From the NCBI RefSeq assembly GCF_004341845.1, contig NZ_SLVB01000004.1, positions 1 through 64,000 of the forward strand: 64,000 nucleotides of DNA, read 5' to 3'. The notes below the pieces were generated by a model that saw nothing but the letters and a program-made list of their open reading frames with translations, ran no database searches and was not told the DNA's origin. Positions 8,248 through 18,020 of this stretch are shown here, piece by piece. Numbering within the stretch: position 1 is the stretch's first letter; every line of letters begins with the position of its first letter. The stretch comes from Novosphingobium sp. PhB165. GTDB lineage: Bacteria; Pseudomonadota; Alphaproteobacteria; Sphingomonadales; Sphingomonadaceae. Made by a program: the position numbers and the translations under genes.

Positions 8248-9768
8248 ATGTCCTATTTCTCCGAACTTGGTCTGGCCGAGCCGATTCTCCGTGCGCTTGA
8301 GGCCAAGGGCTATACCGATCCCTCGCCGATTCAGCGCCAGGCCATTCCCGCGCTGCTTGAGGGCCGCGACATCCTCGGCATCGCGCAGACCGGCACCGGC
8401 AAGACCGCCGCGTTCTCGCTGCCTTCGCTGCACCGCCTTGCAAACGATCCTAAGCCGCGCACCAATGCGGGCTGCCGCATGCTGGTGCTTTCGCCGACGC
8501 GTGAACTCGCGGCGCAGATCGCCGACAACATGCGCGGCTATGCCAAGTTCCTGAACCTTTCGGTCCAGTGCATCTTCGGCGGCGTTCCCGCCGGCAAGCA
8601 GGCCCGCGCGCTTGAGCGTGGCACCGATATCCTCGTCGCCACCCCCGGCCGCCTGCTCGACCTGATCGACAGCCGCGCGCTGACGCTGCGCAATGTCGAG
8701 ATCTTCGTCCTCGACGAAGCCGACCAGATGATGGACCTTGGCTTCATCGTCCCGCTCAAGCGCGTTGCCGCACTGCTGCCGAAGCAGCGCCAGAGCCTGT
8801 TCTTCTCGGCCACCATGCCGCAGGCGATCGCCGAGCTGGGCAAGCAGTTCATCAACAATCCGGTCAAGGTCGAAGTTGCGCCGCAGTCGACCACCGCCGA
8901 GCGCGTCGAACAGTACGCCACGTTCATCAACCAGGCCGAAAAGCAGGCCCTGCTGACCATCCGCCTGCGTGAAGGCCTTGCGCCCGACGCCGCCGAGAAG
9001 GCCGAGCACGGCGCCATCGATCGCGCGCTGGTCTTCACCCGCACCAAGCACGGCGCTGACCGCGTCGTGCGCCATCTGGTCGCAGCCGGCATCCCCGCCG
9101 CCGCGATTCACGGCAACAAGAGCCAGGCCCAGCGCACCGCCGCGCTGGGCGGCTTCCGCCAGGGCACCGTGCGCGTGCTCGTCGCCACCGACATTGCCGC
9201 GCGCGGCATCGACGTGTCGGGCGTCAGCCACGTCTACAACTTCGAGATCCCGAACGTGGCCGAACAGTACGTCCACCGCATCGGCCGCACCGCGCGTGCG
9301 GGTGCCGACGGCGTGGCCGTGAGCTTCGTCGCGCCGGACGAGAAGCCCTACATCCGCGACATCGAGAAGCTGACCCGCGTCAAGCTGACCGCGCTCGGCC
9401 TGCCCGAGGACTTCATGAAGGAAGCCTCGCGCCTTCCCGCTCCCTCGCGTCAGGCACCTGCCGCGCCGCAGGGTGCACGCGGCAACGGCCAGGGCAAGCG
9501 CAACGGTGGCAATGGTGGCGGCGGCAACCGCAGCCAGCAGCCGCGCGGCGATCGCCGTCCCGGTGGCGAAGGCCGCCGTGACGATCGTCCGCGCAGCGAA
9601 CCGCGTGGTGACGACCGTCGCCGTGACGACCGCCCGCGCGGCGACGCCCCGCGTGGCGAACGCCGCGAAGCCGGCACCGAGGAGCAGGGCGAGCGTAAGC
9701 GTCGTTTCCGTCCGCGCGGCGGCAACGGCGTCGGCGCGCACAAGAACGCCGTTCGCCGCGCCGGGTAA
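8248..9768 (+). CDS. DEAD-box ATP-dependent RNA helicase, RhlE-like
   Basis: A 506-residue RNA helicase that unwinds or remodels RNA, probably in ribosome assembly or mRNA decay. Motifs in order: Q-motif (GYTDPSPIQRQAIP, 21-34), Walker A AQTGTGKT (46-53), PTRELA (83-88), TPGR (132-135), DEAD (156-159), SAT (187-189), then the second RecA domain with ATDIAARGID and HRIGRTARAG near 312-350. The last 100 or so residues are a basic tail rich in RGD, RRD and glycine repeats, typical of RhlE/SrmB-type helicases and suited to unspecific RNA binding. The tail makes the exact subfamily uncertain. Confidence 0.93.
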   Translation: MSYFSELGLAEPILRALEAKGYTDPSPIQRQAIPALLEGRDILGIAQTGTGKTAAFSLPSLHRLANDPKPRTNAGCRMLVLSPTRELAAQIADNMRGYAKFLNLSVQCIFGGVPAGKQARALERGTDILVATPGRLLDLIDSRALTLRNVEIFVLDEADQMMDLGFIVPLKRVAALLPKQRQSLFFSATMPQAIAELGKQFINNPVKVEVAPQSTTAERVEQYATFINQAEKQALLTIRLREGLAPDAAEKAEHGAIDRALVFTRTKHGADRVVRHLVAAGIPAAAIHGNKSQAQRTAALGGFRQGTVRVLVATDIAARGIDVSGVSHVYNFEIPNVAEQYVHRIGRTARAGADGVAVSFVAPDEKPYIRDIEKLTRVKLTALGLPEDFMKEASRLPAPSRQAPAAPQGARGNGQGKRNGGNGGGGNRSQQPRGDRRPGGEGRRDDRPRSEPRGDDRRRDDRPRGDAPRGERREAGTEEQGERKRRFRPRGGNGVGAHKNAVRRAG

Positions 9769-9858
9769 GCAGCAGGCCGGAGGGTTTCCTCCGGTTGTTG
9801 CCCTTCCCGCCGTTCGCCCCTCTTTCCGTCGGACTCCGAGTGCTCTAATCGAGCACTC

Positions 9859-11103
9859 GTGAGCCCGCGCAACCGCACAATTCTGGCAGCTTCGACCGCC
9901 GTCGCCATCGGCGCGGTCGTGCTTGCCGGACAGGGTCTCAGCCGGGTCGGCGCTCTTGCGGTGCTGGACCCGGCGGTCGACGCCACCCGCGCCCAGCAGG
10001 ACATGATCGCCGCCCGCCGCGATGGCGAGGCTGCACGGCGCCGCGCCGAAGCGCTTGAGGCCAAGGCACGCGGCGTCAGCGCGCAGGCCGAAAAGACCGG
10101 ACGCGAGGCCGCTGCCCTTGCCGCGCGCATTCAGGAAACCGAAGCGGGAATCGCCGCGCAGCAAGCCAAGATGCGGCTGATCGCCTCGCAGCGCGTCGCC
10201 TTGCGGGAAAGGCTTGCAGTCCGGCAGGCCCCGCTAGCCCGGCTGACCGGCTCGCTGCAATTGCTAAGCCGCCGCCCGCCGATCCTCGCCATGTTCCGGC
10301 CCGGCTCGGTGCAGGATGCGGTCTATCTGCGTGCCCTGCTCGATACCATGCTGCCGCAAGTCCGCCGCCGCACCGCCGGCCTACGCGCCGAGATCGAGCG
10401 CGGCCACGCGCTGGAGAGTCAGGCGCTGGCCGCCCGCGAGGAACTCACCGCCTCCGAAGCACAGATGCGCGAGCGGCGCGGCAAGCTTGCCGTGCTCGAA
10501 ACGCGCCAGCGGCTCGCCAGCCGCGAGGCCAGCGGCATTGCCGCGCGCGAGGCCGAACACGCGCTCGCCCTGGCCGAAACCGCGCGCGATCTGGGCGATC
10601 TGGTCGATGAGGTGGGCCGTCAGGGCACGCTGCGCGAACAGCTTGCCGCCCTGCCCGGCCCGGTCATGCGGCCTGACCGGCCCGAAGATGCGCGCGTCAT
10701 CGAAGCCTCCCGGTTCGATGCGCCGCCCGAAGGACTGGCCAGCTATATCCTGCCGGTGACCGGCCGCGTGGTGACGGGCTTCGGCGAAGTCCTGCCCGGG
10801 CAGGCGCCGTCGCGCGGGCTCTCGCTGGCGACGCGGGCCAATGCGCAAGTCGTCGCCCCGGCGCCGGGCCGCGTAGCCTATGCCGGGTCTTACAGCGGCT
10901 TTGGACGCATCGTCATCATCGAACACGAGGGCGGCTGGACCTCCCTGGTCACCGGCCTTGCCCAGCTGGACGTGGCGGTGGGCGACAGCATCGTCGCCGG
11001 ATCGCCGCTGGGCGCGACCGGCCCGGGCGATCCGCGCGTGCAGGTCGAACTGCGGCGCGGCGGCGTGCCGGTCAATCCGCTGCAATATGTCCGTTCGCTC
11101 TGA
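9859..11103 (+). CDS. EnvC-type murein hydrolase activator with degenerate LytM domain
   Basis: A 414-residue envelope protein starting at a GTG. An N-terminal hydrophobic segment (residues about 8-33) exports or anchors it; residues about 40-260 are a long alanine/arginine/glutamate coiled coil; residues about 300-410 form an M23/LytM domain. The usual zinc ligands are missing: the HxxxD position reads RGLSLA and the HxH position reads VQVELRR. That matches EnvC and NlpD, which lack activity and instead switch on cell-division amidases. The next gene is the CtpA protease, a neighbour often found with envC in alphaproteobacteria. Likely role: control of septal peptidoglycan splitting. Confidence 0.85.
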   Translation: MSPRNRTILAASTAVAIGAVVLAGQGLSRVGALAVLDPAVDATRAQQDMIAARRDGEAARRRAEALEAKARGVSAQAEKTGREAAALAARIQETEAGIAAQQAKMRLIASQRVALRERLAVRQAPLARLTGSLQLLSRRPPILAMFRPGSVQDAVYLRALLDTMLPQVRRRTAGLRAEIERGHALESQALAAREELTASEAQMRERRGKLAVLETRQRLASREASGIAAREAEHALALAETARDLGDLVDEVGRQGTLREQLAALPGPVMRPDRPEDARVIEASRFDAPPEGLASYILPVTGRVVTGFGEVLPGQAPSRGLSLATRANAQVVAPAPGRVAYAGSYSGFGRIVIIEHEGGWTSLVTGLAQLDVAVGDSIVAGSPLGATGPGDPRVQVELRRGGVPVNPLQYVRSL

Positions 11104-11297
11104 GATTGCGGTGCCGATCCACCCGCGCCCCGTCTCATCCTCCCATTCATCACGCCGCTGGCAATTGCTGCGGCGCATCGGTAGAATGCTGCGTTGACTG
11201 ACACGTGCAGCATGACAGTCGAGAATGTCCCCGGCCCTCATCATGGCCCCCATCCCGGTCGTTGCCGGACGCGATTCACGAGAGGCGATCAAGCCCG

Positions 11298-12707
<1,410 letters not shown>

Positions 12708-12718
12708 AAGCGCCCGCA

Positions 12719-13198
12719 ATGACCGTTGCCGTTGCCGCTCCCCTGCGCGCCGCCCGCCTGCTTGCGCTGGCGATCCCCGTCATCGCGCTGGGCGGGGCCT
12801 ACCTCAGCCAATACGGCTTTGGCCTCCACCCGTGCGAGATGTGCTGGTGGCAGCGCTACGGCCAGATGTTCGCGCTGCCGTTCGCCGCGCTCGCCTTCTT
12901 CTGGCGGCCGGTGCGCCCACTGGTGGCGGTGGCGGCGCTGGGCATCCTGACCTCCGGCCTGATCGGCGGATTCCACGCCGGCGTGGAATATGGCTGGTGG
13001 GAAGGCTTCACTGCCTGCACGGCCAGCCCCTTCGCGGCCGGCGGCGATCCGATGGCCGCGATCATGGCCGCCCCGCTGATCCGCTGCGACGTCGCGCCCT
13101 GGACTCTGGGCGGCGTTTCGCTGGCCGGCTTCAACTTCCTGCTTTCCACTTTCGGCGCGCTGGCGGTCTTCGCCCTTGTCGCCCGCAGCAAGGATTGA
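12719..13198 (+). CDS. Disulfide bond formation protein B (DsbB)
   Basis: A 159-residue inner-membrane protein with four hydrophobic helices that reoxidises DsbA-type oxidases and passes electrons to ubiquinone. The first redox pair is C39-E-M-C42 in HPCEMCWWQR, and the second pair is C100 and C123 on the second periplasmic loop, as in DsbB. It lies between ctpA (11-base gap) and a ubiquinone-synthesis gene (5-base gap), so product and electron acceptor are encoded together. Confidence 0.9.
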   Translation: MTVAVAAPLRAARLLALAIPVIALGGAYLSQYGFGLHPCEMCWWQRYGQMFALPFAALAFFWRPVRPLVAVAALGILTSGLIGGFHAGVEYGWWEGFTACTASPFAAGGDPMAAIMAAPLIRCDVAPWTLGGVSLAGFNFLLSTFGALAVFALVARSKD

Positions 13199-13203
13199 CC
13201 GTC

Positions 13204-13719
13204 ATGACGTCCCCCAAAGCCGCGCGCATGCTGCGCGTCGATCAGGCCGGCGAATATGGCGCAGTGTGCATCTATTCCGGGCAGATGGCGGTCATGGGCG
13301 CCCGCGCCCCGCTTTCGACCGAGATTGCCGGCATGGCCGAGCAGGAAGCCGAGCATCAGGCCCGCTTCGACAAGATGATTGCCGAACGCGGCGTGCGCCC
13401 CACCCTGCTCCAGCCGGTATGGTCGGTCGCGGGTTATGCACTGGGCGCGGCAACCGCGCTGATCGGGCCCGAGGCGGCGATGGCCTGCACCGCCGCGATC
13501 GAGACCGAGATCGACCGCCACTATACCGAGCAGCTTGAGGATCTGGGCGACGAGGATCCCGAACTGGGCGAGGTGATCCGCAAGTTCCGCGATGACGAGC
13601 GCGAGCACCGCGACGCGGCTCTGGCCGCCGGGGCCGAGCGGGCACCTGCCTATCCGCTGCTGTTCAACGCCATCCGACTGGGATGCCGCGTGGCCATCAA
13701 ACTATCCGAAAGAATCTGA
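13204..13719 (+). CDS. coq7: COQ7-type demethoxyubiquinone hydroxylase
   Basis: A 171-residue di-iron monooxygenase that adds the C6 hydroxyl in ubiquinone synthesis. The two diiron half-motifs are visible: E17 in DQAGEYGA, E48 and H51 in EQEAEH; then E100 in AIETEIDRHY and E132-x-x-H135 in DEREH. Size matches alphaproteobacterial COQ7. The ATG at 13204 opens MTSPKAARMLRVDQAGEYGA and follows dsbB after 5 bases, suggesting co-transcription. Its presence, rather than the flavin enzyme UbiF, is usual for alphaproteobacteria. Confidence 0.93.
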   Translation: MTSPKAARMLRVDQAGEYGAVCIYSGQMAVMGARAPLSTEIAGMAEQEAEHQARFDKMIAERGVRPTLLQPVWSVAGYALGAATALIGPEAAMACTAAIETEIDRHYTEQLEDLGDEDPELGEVIRKFRDDEREHRDAALAAGAERAPAYPLLFNAIRLGCRVAIKLSERI

Positions 13720-13834
13720 TTTTTCGGAGAGATGTTGACGCAGCCTGTCGCATCGCGGCACGCTTAAGCTACCGTTCAAGGGTCACATCCCCTATACCGG
13801 GGACTGCGACATACTCTCGATTGGAGCAATTCCG

Positions 13835-14458
13835 ATGACGCGCCTCCTGACCACCGCCTCGGCTATCGCCACTTTCGGCCTCGGGTTGGGGCTGGCCATG
13901 GGCGCCCAGCCCGCGGCAGCGCAGGACCAGTCTGCCGACGCGCAAGACCAGCCCTCCGCTCCGGGCGGCGAGCGGGTCAACCAGCTGATCATCTACGGCA
14001 ACGATACCTGCCCGAAGTCCGGCGATAACGAGATCACAGTCTGCGCGCGCAAGGCCGAATCGGAGCGCTACCGCATCCCCGAGCCGCTGCGCGGGATCGA
14101 TTCCCGCGCCTCGGAGGCCTGGTCGAACCGGGTGCAGGCCTATGAAACGGTGGGCGCGTTCGGTAACATGAGCTGCTCCCCGGTCGGCCCCGGCGGCGCT
14201 TCGGGCTGCACCCAGAAGCTGATCGACCAGGCTTACGCGCAAAAAGCGAATGCCTCCGATGTCCGCTTCAGCGAACTGATTTCCGCCGAGCGCCAGAAGC
14301 GCCTCTCGACCATCGACGCCCAGGCCGCCGCCGACCAGAAGCGCGTCGAGGAAGCGGAAAAGGCCTACTTCGACCAGCAGGCACGCCAGCAGGCCCAGAC
14401 CGATGCAGCAGACGCCGCCGCGAACAAGACCGACACGCCGCTGCCCAAGCCGAAGTAA
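13835..14458 (+). CDS. Secreted hypothetical protein with cysteine pairs and coiled coil
   Basis: A 207-residue protein with a clear signal peptide (about residues 1-30, ending AQPAAAQ). The mature part carries two cysteine pairs (NDTCPKSGDNEITVCARK, and MSCSPVGPGGASGC) and then a charged helical region, about residues 145-195, likely a coiled coil. No family is recognised. The cysteines would be exported and could form disulfides through the Dsb system whose dsbB is nearby. It ends at a strong bidirectional terminator. Confidence 0.75.
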   Translation: MTRLLTTASAIATFGLGLGLAMGAQPAAAQDQSADAQDQPSAPGGERVNQLIIYGNDTCPKSGDNEITVCARKAESERYRIPEPLRGIDSRASEAWSNRVQAYETVGAFGNMSCSPVGPGGASGCTQKLIDQAYAQKANASDVRFSELISAERQKRLSTIDAQAAADQKRVEEAEKAYFDQQARQQAQTDAADAAANKTDTPLPKPK

Positions 14459-14484
14459 GGCTGCTTCTCTCGGGAGCGCCCATG

Positions 14485-14520
14485 AAAAAGGGCCGGAGGA
14501 TCGCTCCCCCGGCCCTTTTT
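14485..14520. terminator. Bidirectional intrinsic terminator
   Basis: AAAAAGGGCCGG pairs with CCGGCCCTTTTT around a short loop, giving a T-run in either direction. It sits between the convergent secreted-protein gene and fabI and can end both. Confidence 0.88.
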
Positions 14521-14540
14521 CGTATCTTCGGGACGCGCGC

Positions 14541-15344
14541 TCAGCTCAGCGCGATATCCGGTGCGTCTTCCTGCTTCATGCCGACGACGTGATAGCCCGC
14601 GTCGACATGGTGGACTTCGCCGGTGACGCCCGCCGAAAGGTCCGACAGGAAATAGAGGCCCGAGCCGCCCACGTCCTCGATCGTGACATTGCGGCGCAGC
14701 GGCGAGTTCAGCTCGTTCCACTTCAGGATGTAGCGGAAATCGCCGATCCCGCTGGCGGCCAGAGTCTTGATCGGGCCGGCCGAGATCGCGTTGACGCGGA
14801 TGTTGCGCGGGCCGAGATCGTTGGCGAGGTACTGCACCGAGGTCTCCAGCGCCGCCTTGGCCACACCCATGACATTGTAGTGCGGCACGACCTTTTCGGC
14901 ACCGTAATAGGTCAGCGTCAGGATCGAGCCGCCATCCGACATCATCTCGATCGCGCGCTTGGTGACGGCGACCAGGCTGTAGGCCGAGATGTTCATCGTC
15001 ATCAGGAAGTTATCGAGCGTGGTGTCGTAATAATGGCCGCGCAGCTGGGTCTTGTCCGAATAGCCGATGGCGTGGACGATGAAGTCGATCGTCTCCCAGC
15101 GCGCCTTGAGCTGGTCGAATGCCGCGTCGAGCGCGTCCATGTCGGAAACGTCGCAATCGATGAGGAAATCGCTGCCAAGGCTTTCCGCCAGCGGCTTGAC
15201 GCGCTTGGCCAGGGCTTCGCCCTGATAGGAGAAGGCCAGTTCGGCGCCCTGTTCGTGCAGCTTCTTCGCGATGCCCCAGGCCAGGGACTTATCATTGGCA
15301 AGGCCCATGATCAGGCCGCGTTTACCCTGCATCAGACCGGTCAT
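14541..15344 (-). CDS. fabI: Enoyl-[acyl-carrier-protein] reductase FabI
   Basis: A 267-residue NADH-dependent enoyl-ACP reductase, the last step of each fatty-acid elongation cycle. The N-terminal cofactor motif is GLANDKSLAWGIA (14-26). The catalytic residues Y146, Y156 and K163 fall at the same numbers as in E. coli FabI. It overlaps the upstream yihY gene by 4 bases (ATGA type), so it is translated from the long purine/cofactor operon transcript on this strand. Such FabI proteins are the target of triclosan-type inhibitors. Confidence 0.95.
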   Translation of the reverse strand: MTGLMQGKRGLIMGLANDKSLAWGIAKKLHEQGAELAFSYQGEALAKRVKPLAESLGSDFLIDCDVSDMDALDAAFDQLKARWETIDFIVHAIGYSDKTQLRGHYYDTTLDNFLMTMNISAYSLVAVTKRAIEMMSDGGSILTLTYYGAEKVVPHYNVMGVAKAALETSVQYLANDLGPRNIRVNAISAGPIKTLAASGIGDFRYILKWNELNSPLRRNVTIEDVGGSGLYFLSDLSAGVTGEVHHVDAGYHVVGMKQEDAPDIALS

Positions 15345-16450
15345 TCGTGTTCTTCCTGTGCTTCGTTGTTCTTGACGGCAGAACCGCCATTACCGTTCCC
15401 GCCCCCGGCAAGCATTTCCTGCTCCTCGGGGCTGACGGTGAGGGCCGCGTTGAGTTCGGCACCCGCAACCATCCCTAGTCCGACAAACCAGAAAAAGAAA
15501 AGCGCGATCATCACTCCGGCAAGGCTTCCGTAAGTCAGATCGTAAGCGATGAAATTGCGCAACACTCTGGGGAGTGCCCATGCGGTGGTCAGCCACCACG
15601 TCGTCACCAGTACCGCACCGGGCCATCGGGGGAACCCTCGGCCCTGATAGCGCGTCGGCGCAAGCATGTAAAAAAGCACGTAAAGCGAGCCGAACAGCGT
15701 GCCCGTGGTGATCAGGCGCGACATCGCCAACTGGTAGTCGAAACGGGCGAGACGCGGGAACAGATCGAGCAGCACTTCCTCGATCAGCGAGATGAAGACC
15801 TGCGAAGACAGCGACAGCAGCATCAACAGCACCGCGCCGAAAATCAGCCCACCCGATATCAGCCGGTTGCGCCAGAACGCCCGGCGCTTGGTGATTCCAT
15901 AGGCGCGGTGGAGAATATCGCGGATCGTTTCGACCAGGCTGGTTGCCGTCCACACGCCCAGCGCGCCGCCGACCCAGAGCAGCCAGCCGTGCCGTGCCCG
16001 CACCGCATCGCGCGCGACCGGGGCCAGCGCTTCCTCCACGCGCGGCGGCAAGGCTGCCAGCAGGGCCGAGATCGACTGGTCGAGCTGCCCCTGTTCGCCA
16101 AAGGCCGAATAGATCGCCGCCACCGCGATGCAGAACGGGAAGAGCGCAACGATCGTCATGTAGGCCAGATTGCCCGCGTGAATGAACCCGTCTTCCCAGG
16201 TTCCCTCGATGACGCGGCGGATAATGACGAACGGGCGCGCGGTCAGGTTGGGACGCGGAATGCGCGGCCCACGCCCCTCATGCCAGAGCAAGGCTGCCCG
16301 CCGCCGCGCCTCGGGCGTGATCGGGGGCTCGTTCGGCGGATCGACCTGCACCGGCCCGACATAGGCATTGTGAGCGAGTTGTTCAAATCCGGTAAGGATT
16401 TGAACATCATTTAACCGGCGAGATTCAGAGCCTGTTTGGAAAATACCCAT
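15341..16450 (-). CDS. YihY/BrkB family inner membrane protein
   Basis: A membrane protein of about 369 residues with roughly six transmembrane helices and the family's long hydrophobic blocks (TIVALFPFCIAVAAIYSAF; LWVGGALGVWTATSLVETI; AGVMIALFFFWFVGLGMVAGAELNAAL). Once called ribonuclease BN by error; the true role is unknown, perhaps transport or envelope assembly. The ATG at 16450 (or one ten codons earlier) lies inside a long hairpin element and has no ribosome-binding site; no other in-frame start exists before the conserved part, so its first codons come from that element. It ends overlapping fabI by 4 bases. Confidence 0.85.
   Translation of the reverse strand: MGIFQTGSESRRLNDVQILTGFEQLAHNAYVGPVQVDPPNEPPITPEARRRAALLWHEGRGPRIPRPNLTARPFVIIRRVIEGTWEDGFIHAGNLAYMTIVALFPFCIAVAAIYSAFGEQGQLDQSISALLAALPPRVEEALAPVARDAVRARHGWLLWVGGALGVWTATSLVETIRDILHRAYGITKRRAFWRNRLISGGLIFGAVLLMLLSLSSQVFISLIEEVLLDLFPRLARFDYQLAMSRLITTGTLFGSLYVLFYMLAPTRYQGRGFPRWPGAVLVTTWWLTTAWALPRVLRNFIAYDLTYGSLAGVMIALFFFWFVGLGMVAGAELNAALTVSPEEQEMLAGGGNGNGGSAVKNNEAQEEHE
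16381..16405. repeat. Short perfect inverted repeat in the 5' end of yihY
   Basis: GTTCAAATCC (16381-16390) and GGATTTGAAC (16396-16405) are perfect 10-bp arms around GGTAA. It falls in the poorly conserved N-terminal codons of the YihY protein. It may be an operator or an mRNA hairpin. Confidence 0.45.
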
Positions 16451-16577
16451 CCGGGCATTTTCGGCGCGGCACCGGCCCACTCCCCCACCCGACCTCCCAC
16501 GAGAATACCCTGTTGGGAGGACGGGTGGGGGAGTGGGCCGGTGCCGCGAAATTCGCCCTCAGCGAATTTCCAAACAG
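16432..16577. repeat. Long inverted-repeat hairpin element between ribF and yihY
   Basis: Outer arms CTGTTTGGAAA (16432-16442) and TTTCCAAACAG (16567-16577) are perfect; inner arms of 34 bases (16466-16499 and 16514-16547), very rich in C or G, match with one mismatch around a 14-base loop. The middle segments between outer and inner arms do not pair. The layout resembles a small non-autonomous palindromic element. It ends 5 bases before the ribF stop codon and provides the start of yihY, so it may also act as a transcription attenuator inside the operon. Confidence 0.7.
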
Positions 16578-16581
16578 ATTC

Positions 16582-17514
16582 TCACACCAGATTGGCGAGC
16601 AATTCGCGCGCGCGGTCGCAGTCGAGCGCCATCTGGGCCTTCAGGGCGTCGATCGAATCGAACTTCGCCTCGCCCCGCAGATAGTGGTGGAAGGCCACCT
16701 CTATTTCCTGATCGTAGAGATCGCCGGAAAAATCGAAGAAATGCGGCTCCAGCAATTCCTTGGGCGGGTCGAACGTCGGGCGAATGCCCATGTTGGCCGC
16801 GCCCATGACCACGCGGCCGCCGGGAAGATGGCCGGTCACCGCATAGATGCCGTAACGCGGGCGCAGATAGTTCGCCATGTCGAGATTGGCGGTGGGGAAG
16901 CCGATCACGCGGCCGCGCTTGTCGCCGTGCTGGACGTGCCCACGGATCGCGAAAGGCCGCGTGAGCAGACGTGCAGCAGTCTCGCAATCGCCCGAGGTCA
17001 GCGCGTCGCGGATGCGGCTGGAACTGACCGGCTCACCCTGATCGAGCACGGCGCCTACCGCGCGCGATTCGATACCGAATTCGCCGCCCACGTCGCGAAG
17101 CACGCCGGGATTGCCGCTGCGCGCCTTGCCGAAAGTGAAATCATCGCCGGTGACGACGCCCGCTACGCCAAGCTGCGCCGACAGGATCTTCTCGATCCAC
17201 TCGGTGGCGGGCATGCCGGCCATCGCGCCGTCAAAGTGGAACACCAGCATGGCATCCGCCCCGGCCTTGGCGAAGAGTTCCTGCCGCTGGTCCAGCGTGG
17301 TCAGGCGGAACGGTTCGGCGTCGGGCTGGAAATGGCGGACGGGATGCGGATCGAACGTGGCGACGATCGCCTTGCGCCCGGTCGTCCGCGCCCAGCGAAT
17401 CGCCTCGCCGACGACGGCCTGGTGGCCGAGGTGAAATCCATCGAAGTTGCCCAGCGCCAATATGGCACCGCGCAGGGCATCGGGAACGGGTTCACGGTTG
17501 TCGAGGCGAATCAT
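16582..17514 (-). CDS. ribF: Bifunctional riboflavin kinase / FAD synthetase RibF
   Basis: A 310-residue enzyme that phosphorylates riboflavin to FMN and adenylates FMN to FAD. The N-terminal nucleotidyltransferase domain opens LGNFDGFHLGHQAVV (about 26-40) with the later motif GDDFTFGKARSGN near 143; the C-terminal kinase domain shows GRVIGFPTANLD (about 199-210) and the closing region before residue 310. It lies 12 bases behind folA, in the gpmA-purE-purK-folA-ribF run. Confidence 0.94.
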   Translation of the reverse strand: MIRLDNREPVPDALRGAILALGNFDGFHLGHQAVVGEAIRWARTTGRKAIVATFDPHPVRHFQPDAEPFRLTTLDQRQELFAKAGADAMLVFHFDGAMAGMPATEWIEKILSAQLGVAGVVTGDDFTFGKARSGNPGVLRDVGGEFGIESRAVGAVLDQGEPVSSSRIRDALTSGDCETAARLLTRPFAIRGHVQHGDKRGRVIGFPTANLDMANYLRPRYGIYAVTGHLPGGRVVMGAANMGIRPTFDPPKELLEPHFFDFSGDLYDQEIEVAFHHYLRGEAKFDSIDALKAQMALDCDRARELLANLV

Positions 17515-17526
17515 GTCGTTTCGGGC

Positions 17527-18009
17527 CTATAAGTCGCGCACGAGCGTCACGAAAGCATATGCGGGGCGCTCGCCTTCCGCCGCATGGTCCTCGCGGGCGA
17601 TCTCATGCCATTCGGGGCCGGTCTCGGGCATGAAGGTATCGCCTTCATAAGTCCCGTGAATCTCGGTCAGTTCGATACGCGCGGCGAGCCCGGTGAAGAG
17701 CCCGTAGATCTCGGCCCCGCCGATCACGGCCACCTCGCCATCGCCCGCCAGCTTGCGGGCCTGCTCGACACTATGCGCCACTTCGGCGCCGTCCGCCTGC
17801 CACGATTCGTCGCGGGTGAGCACGATGTGCCGGCGGCCGGGAAGCGGCGCGGGGAAGCTCTCGAACGTCTTGCGCCCCATGATCATGGGCTTTCCCATGG
17901 TGAGCGCCTTGAACCGCTTGAGATCGGCCGGAAGCAGCCAGGGCAGTGCCCCGTCGCGGCCAATCACGCCGTTGGCGGCGCGGGCATAGATGAGGAAATG
18001 ATCCTGCAC
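17527..18009 (-). CDS. folA: Dihydrofolate reductase FolA
   Basis: A 160-residue NADPH-dependent enzyme that makes tetrahydrofolate for thymidylate and purine synthesis. Family motifs are present in order: ANGVIGRDGALPW (12-24) with the substrate-pocket aspartate replaced position LLPADLKRFK (26-35), MIMGRKTFESFPAPLPGR (42-59), VIGGAEIY (about 95-102) and the C-terminal beta strands. Spacing of 11-12 bases to purK and ribF on either side indicates one transcript. Confidence 0.94.
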   Translation of the reverse strand: MQDHFLIYARAANGVIGRDGALPWLLPADLKRFKALTMGKPMIMGRKTFESFPAPLPGRRHIVLTRDESWQADGAEVAHSVEQARKLAGDGEVAVIGGAEIYGLFTGLAARIELTEIHGTYEGDTFMPETGPEWHEIAREDHAAEGERPAYAFVTLVRDL

Positions 18010-18020
18010 CCGGCTGCCGG

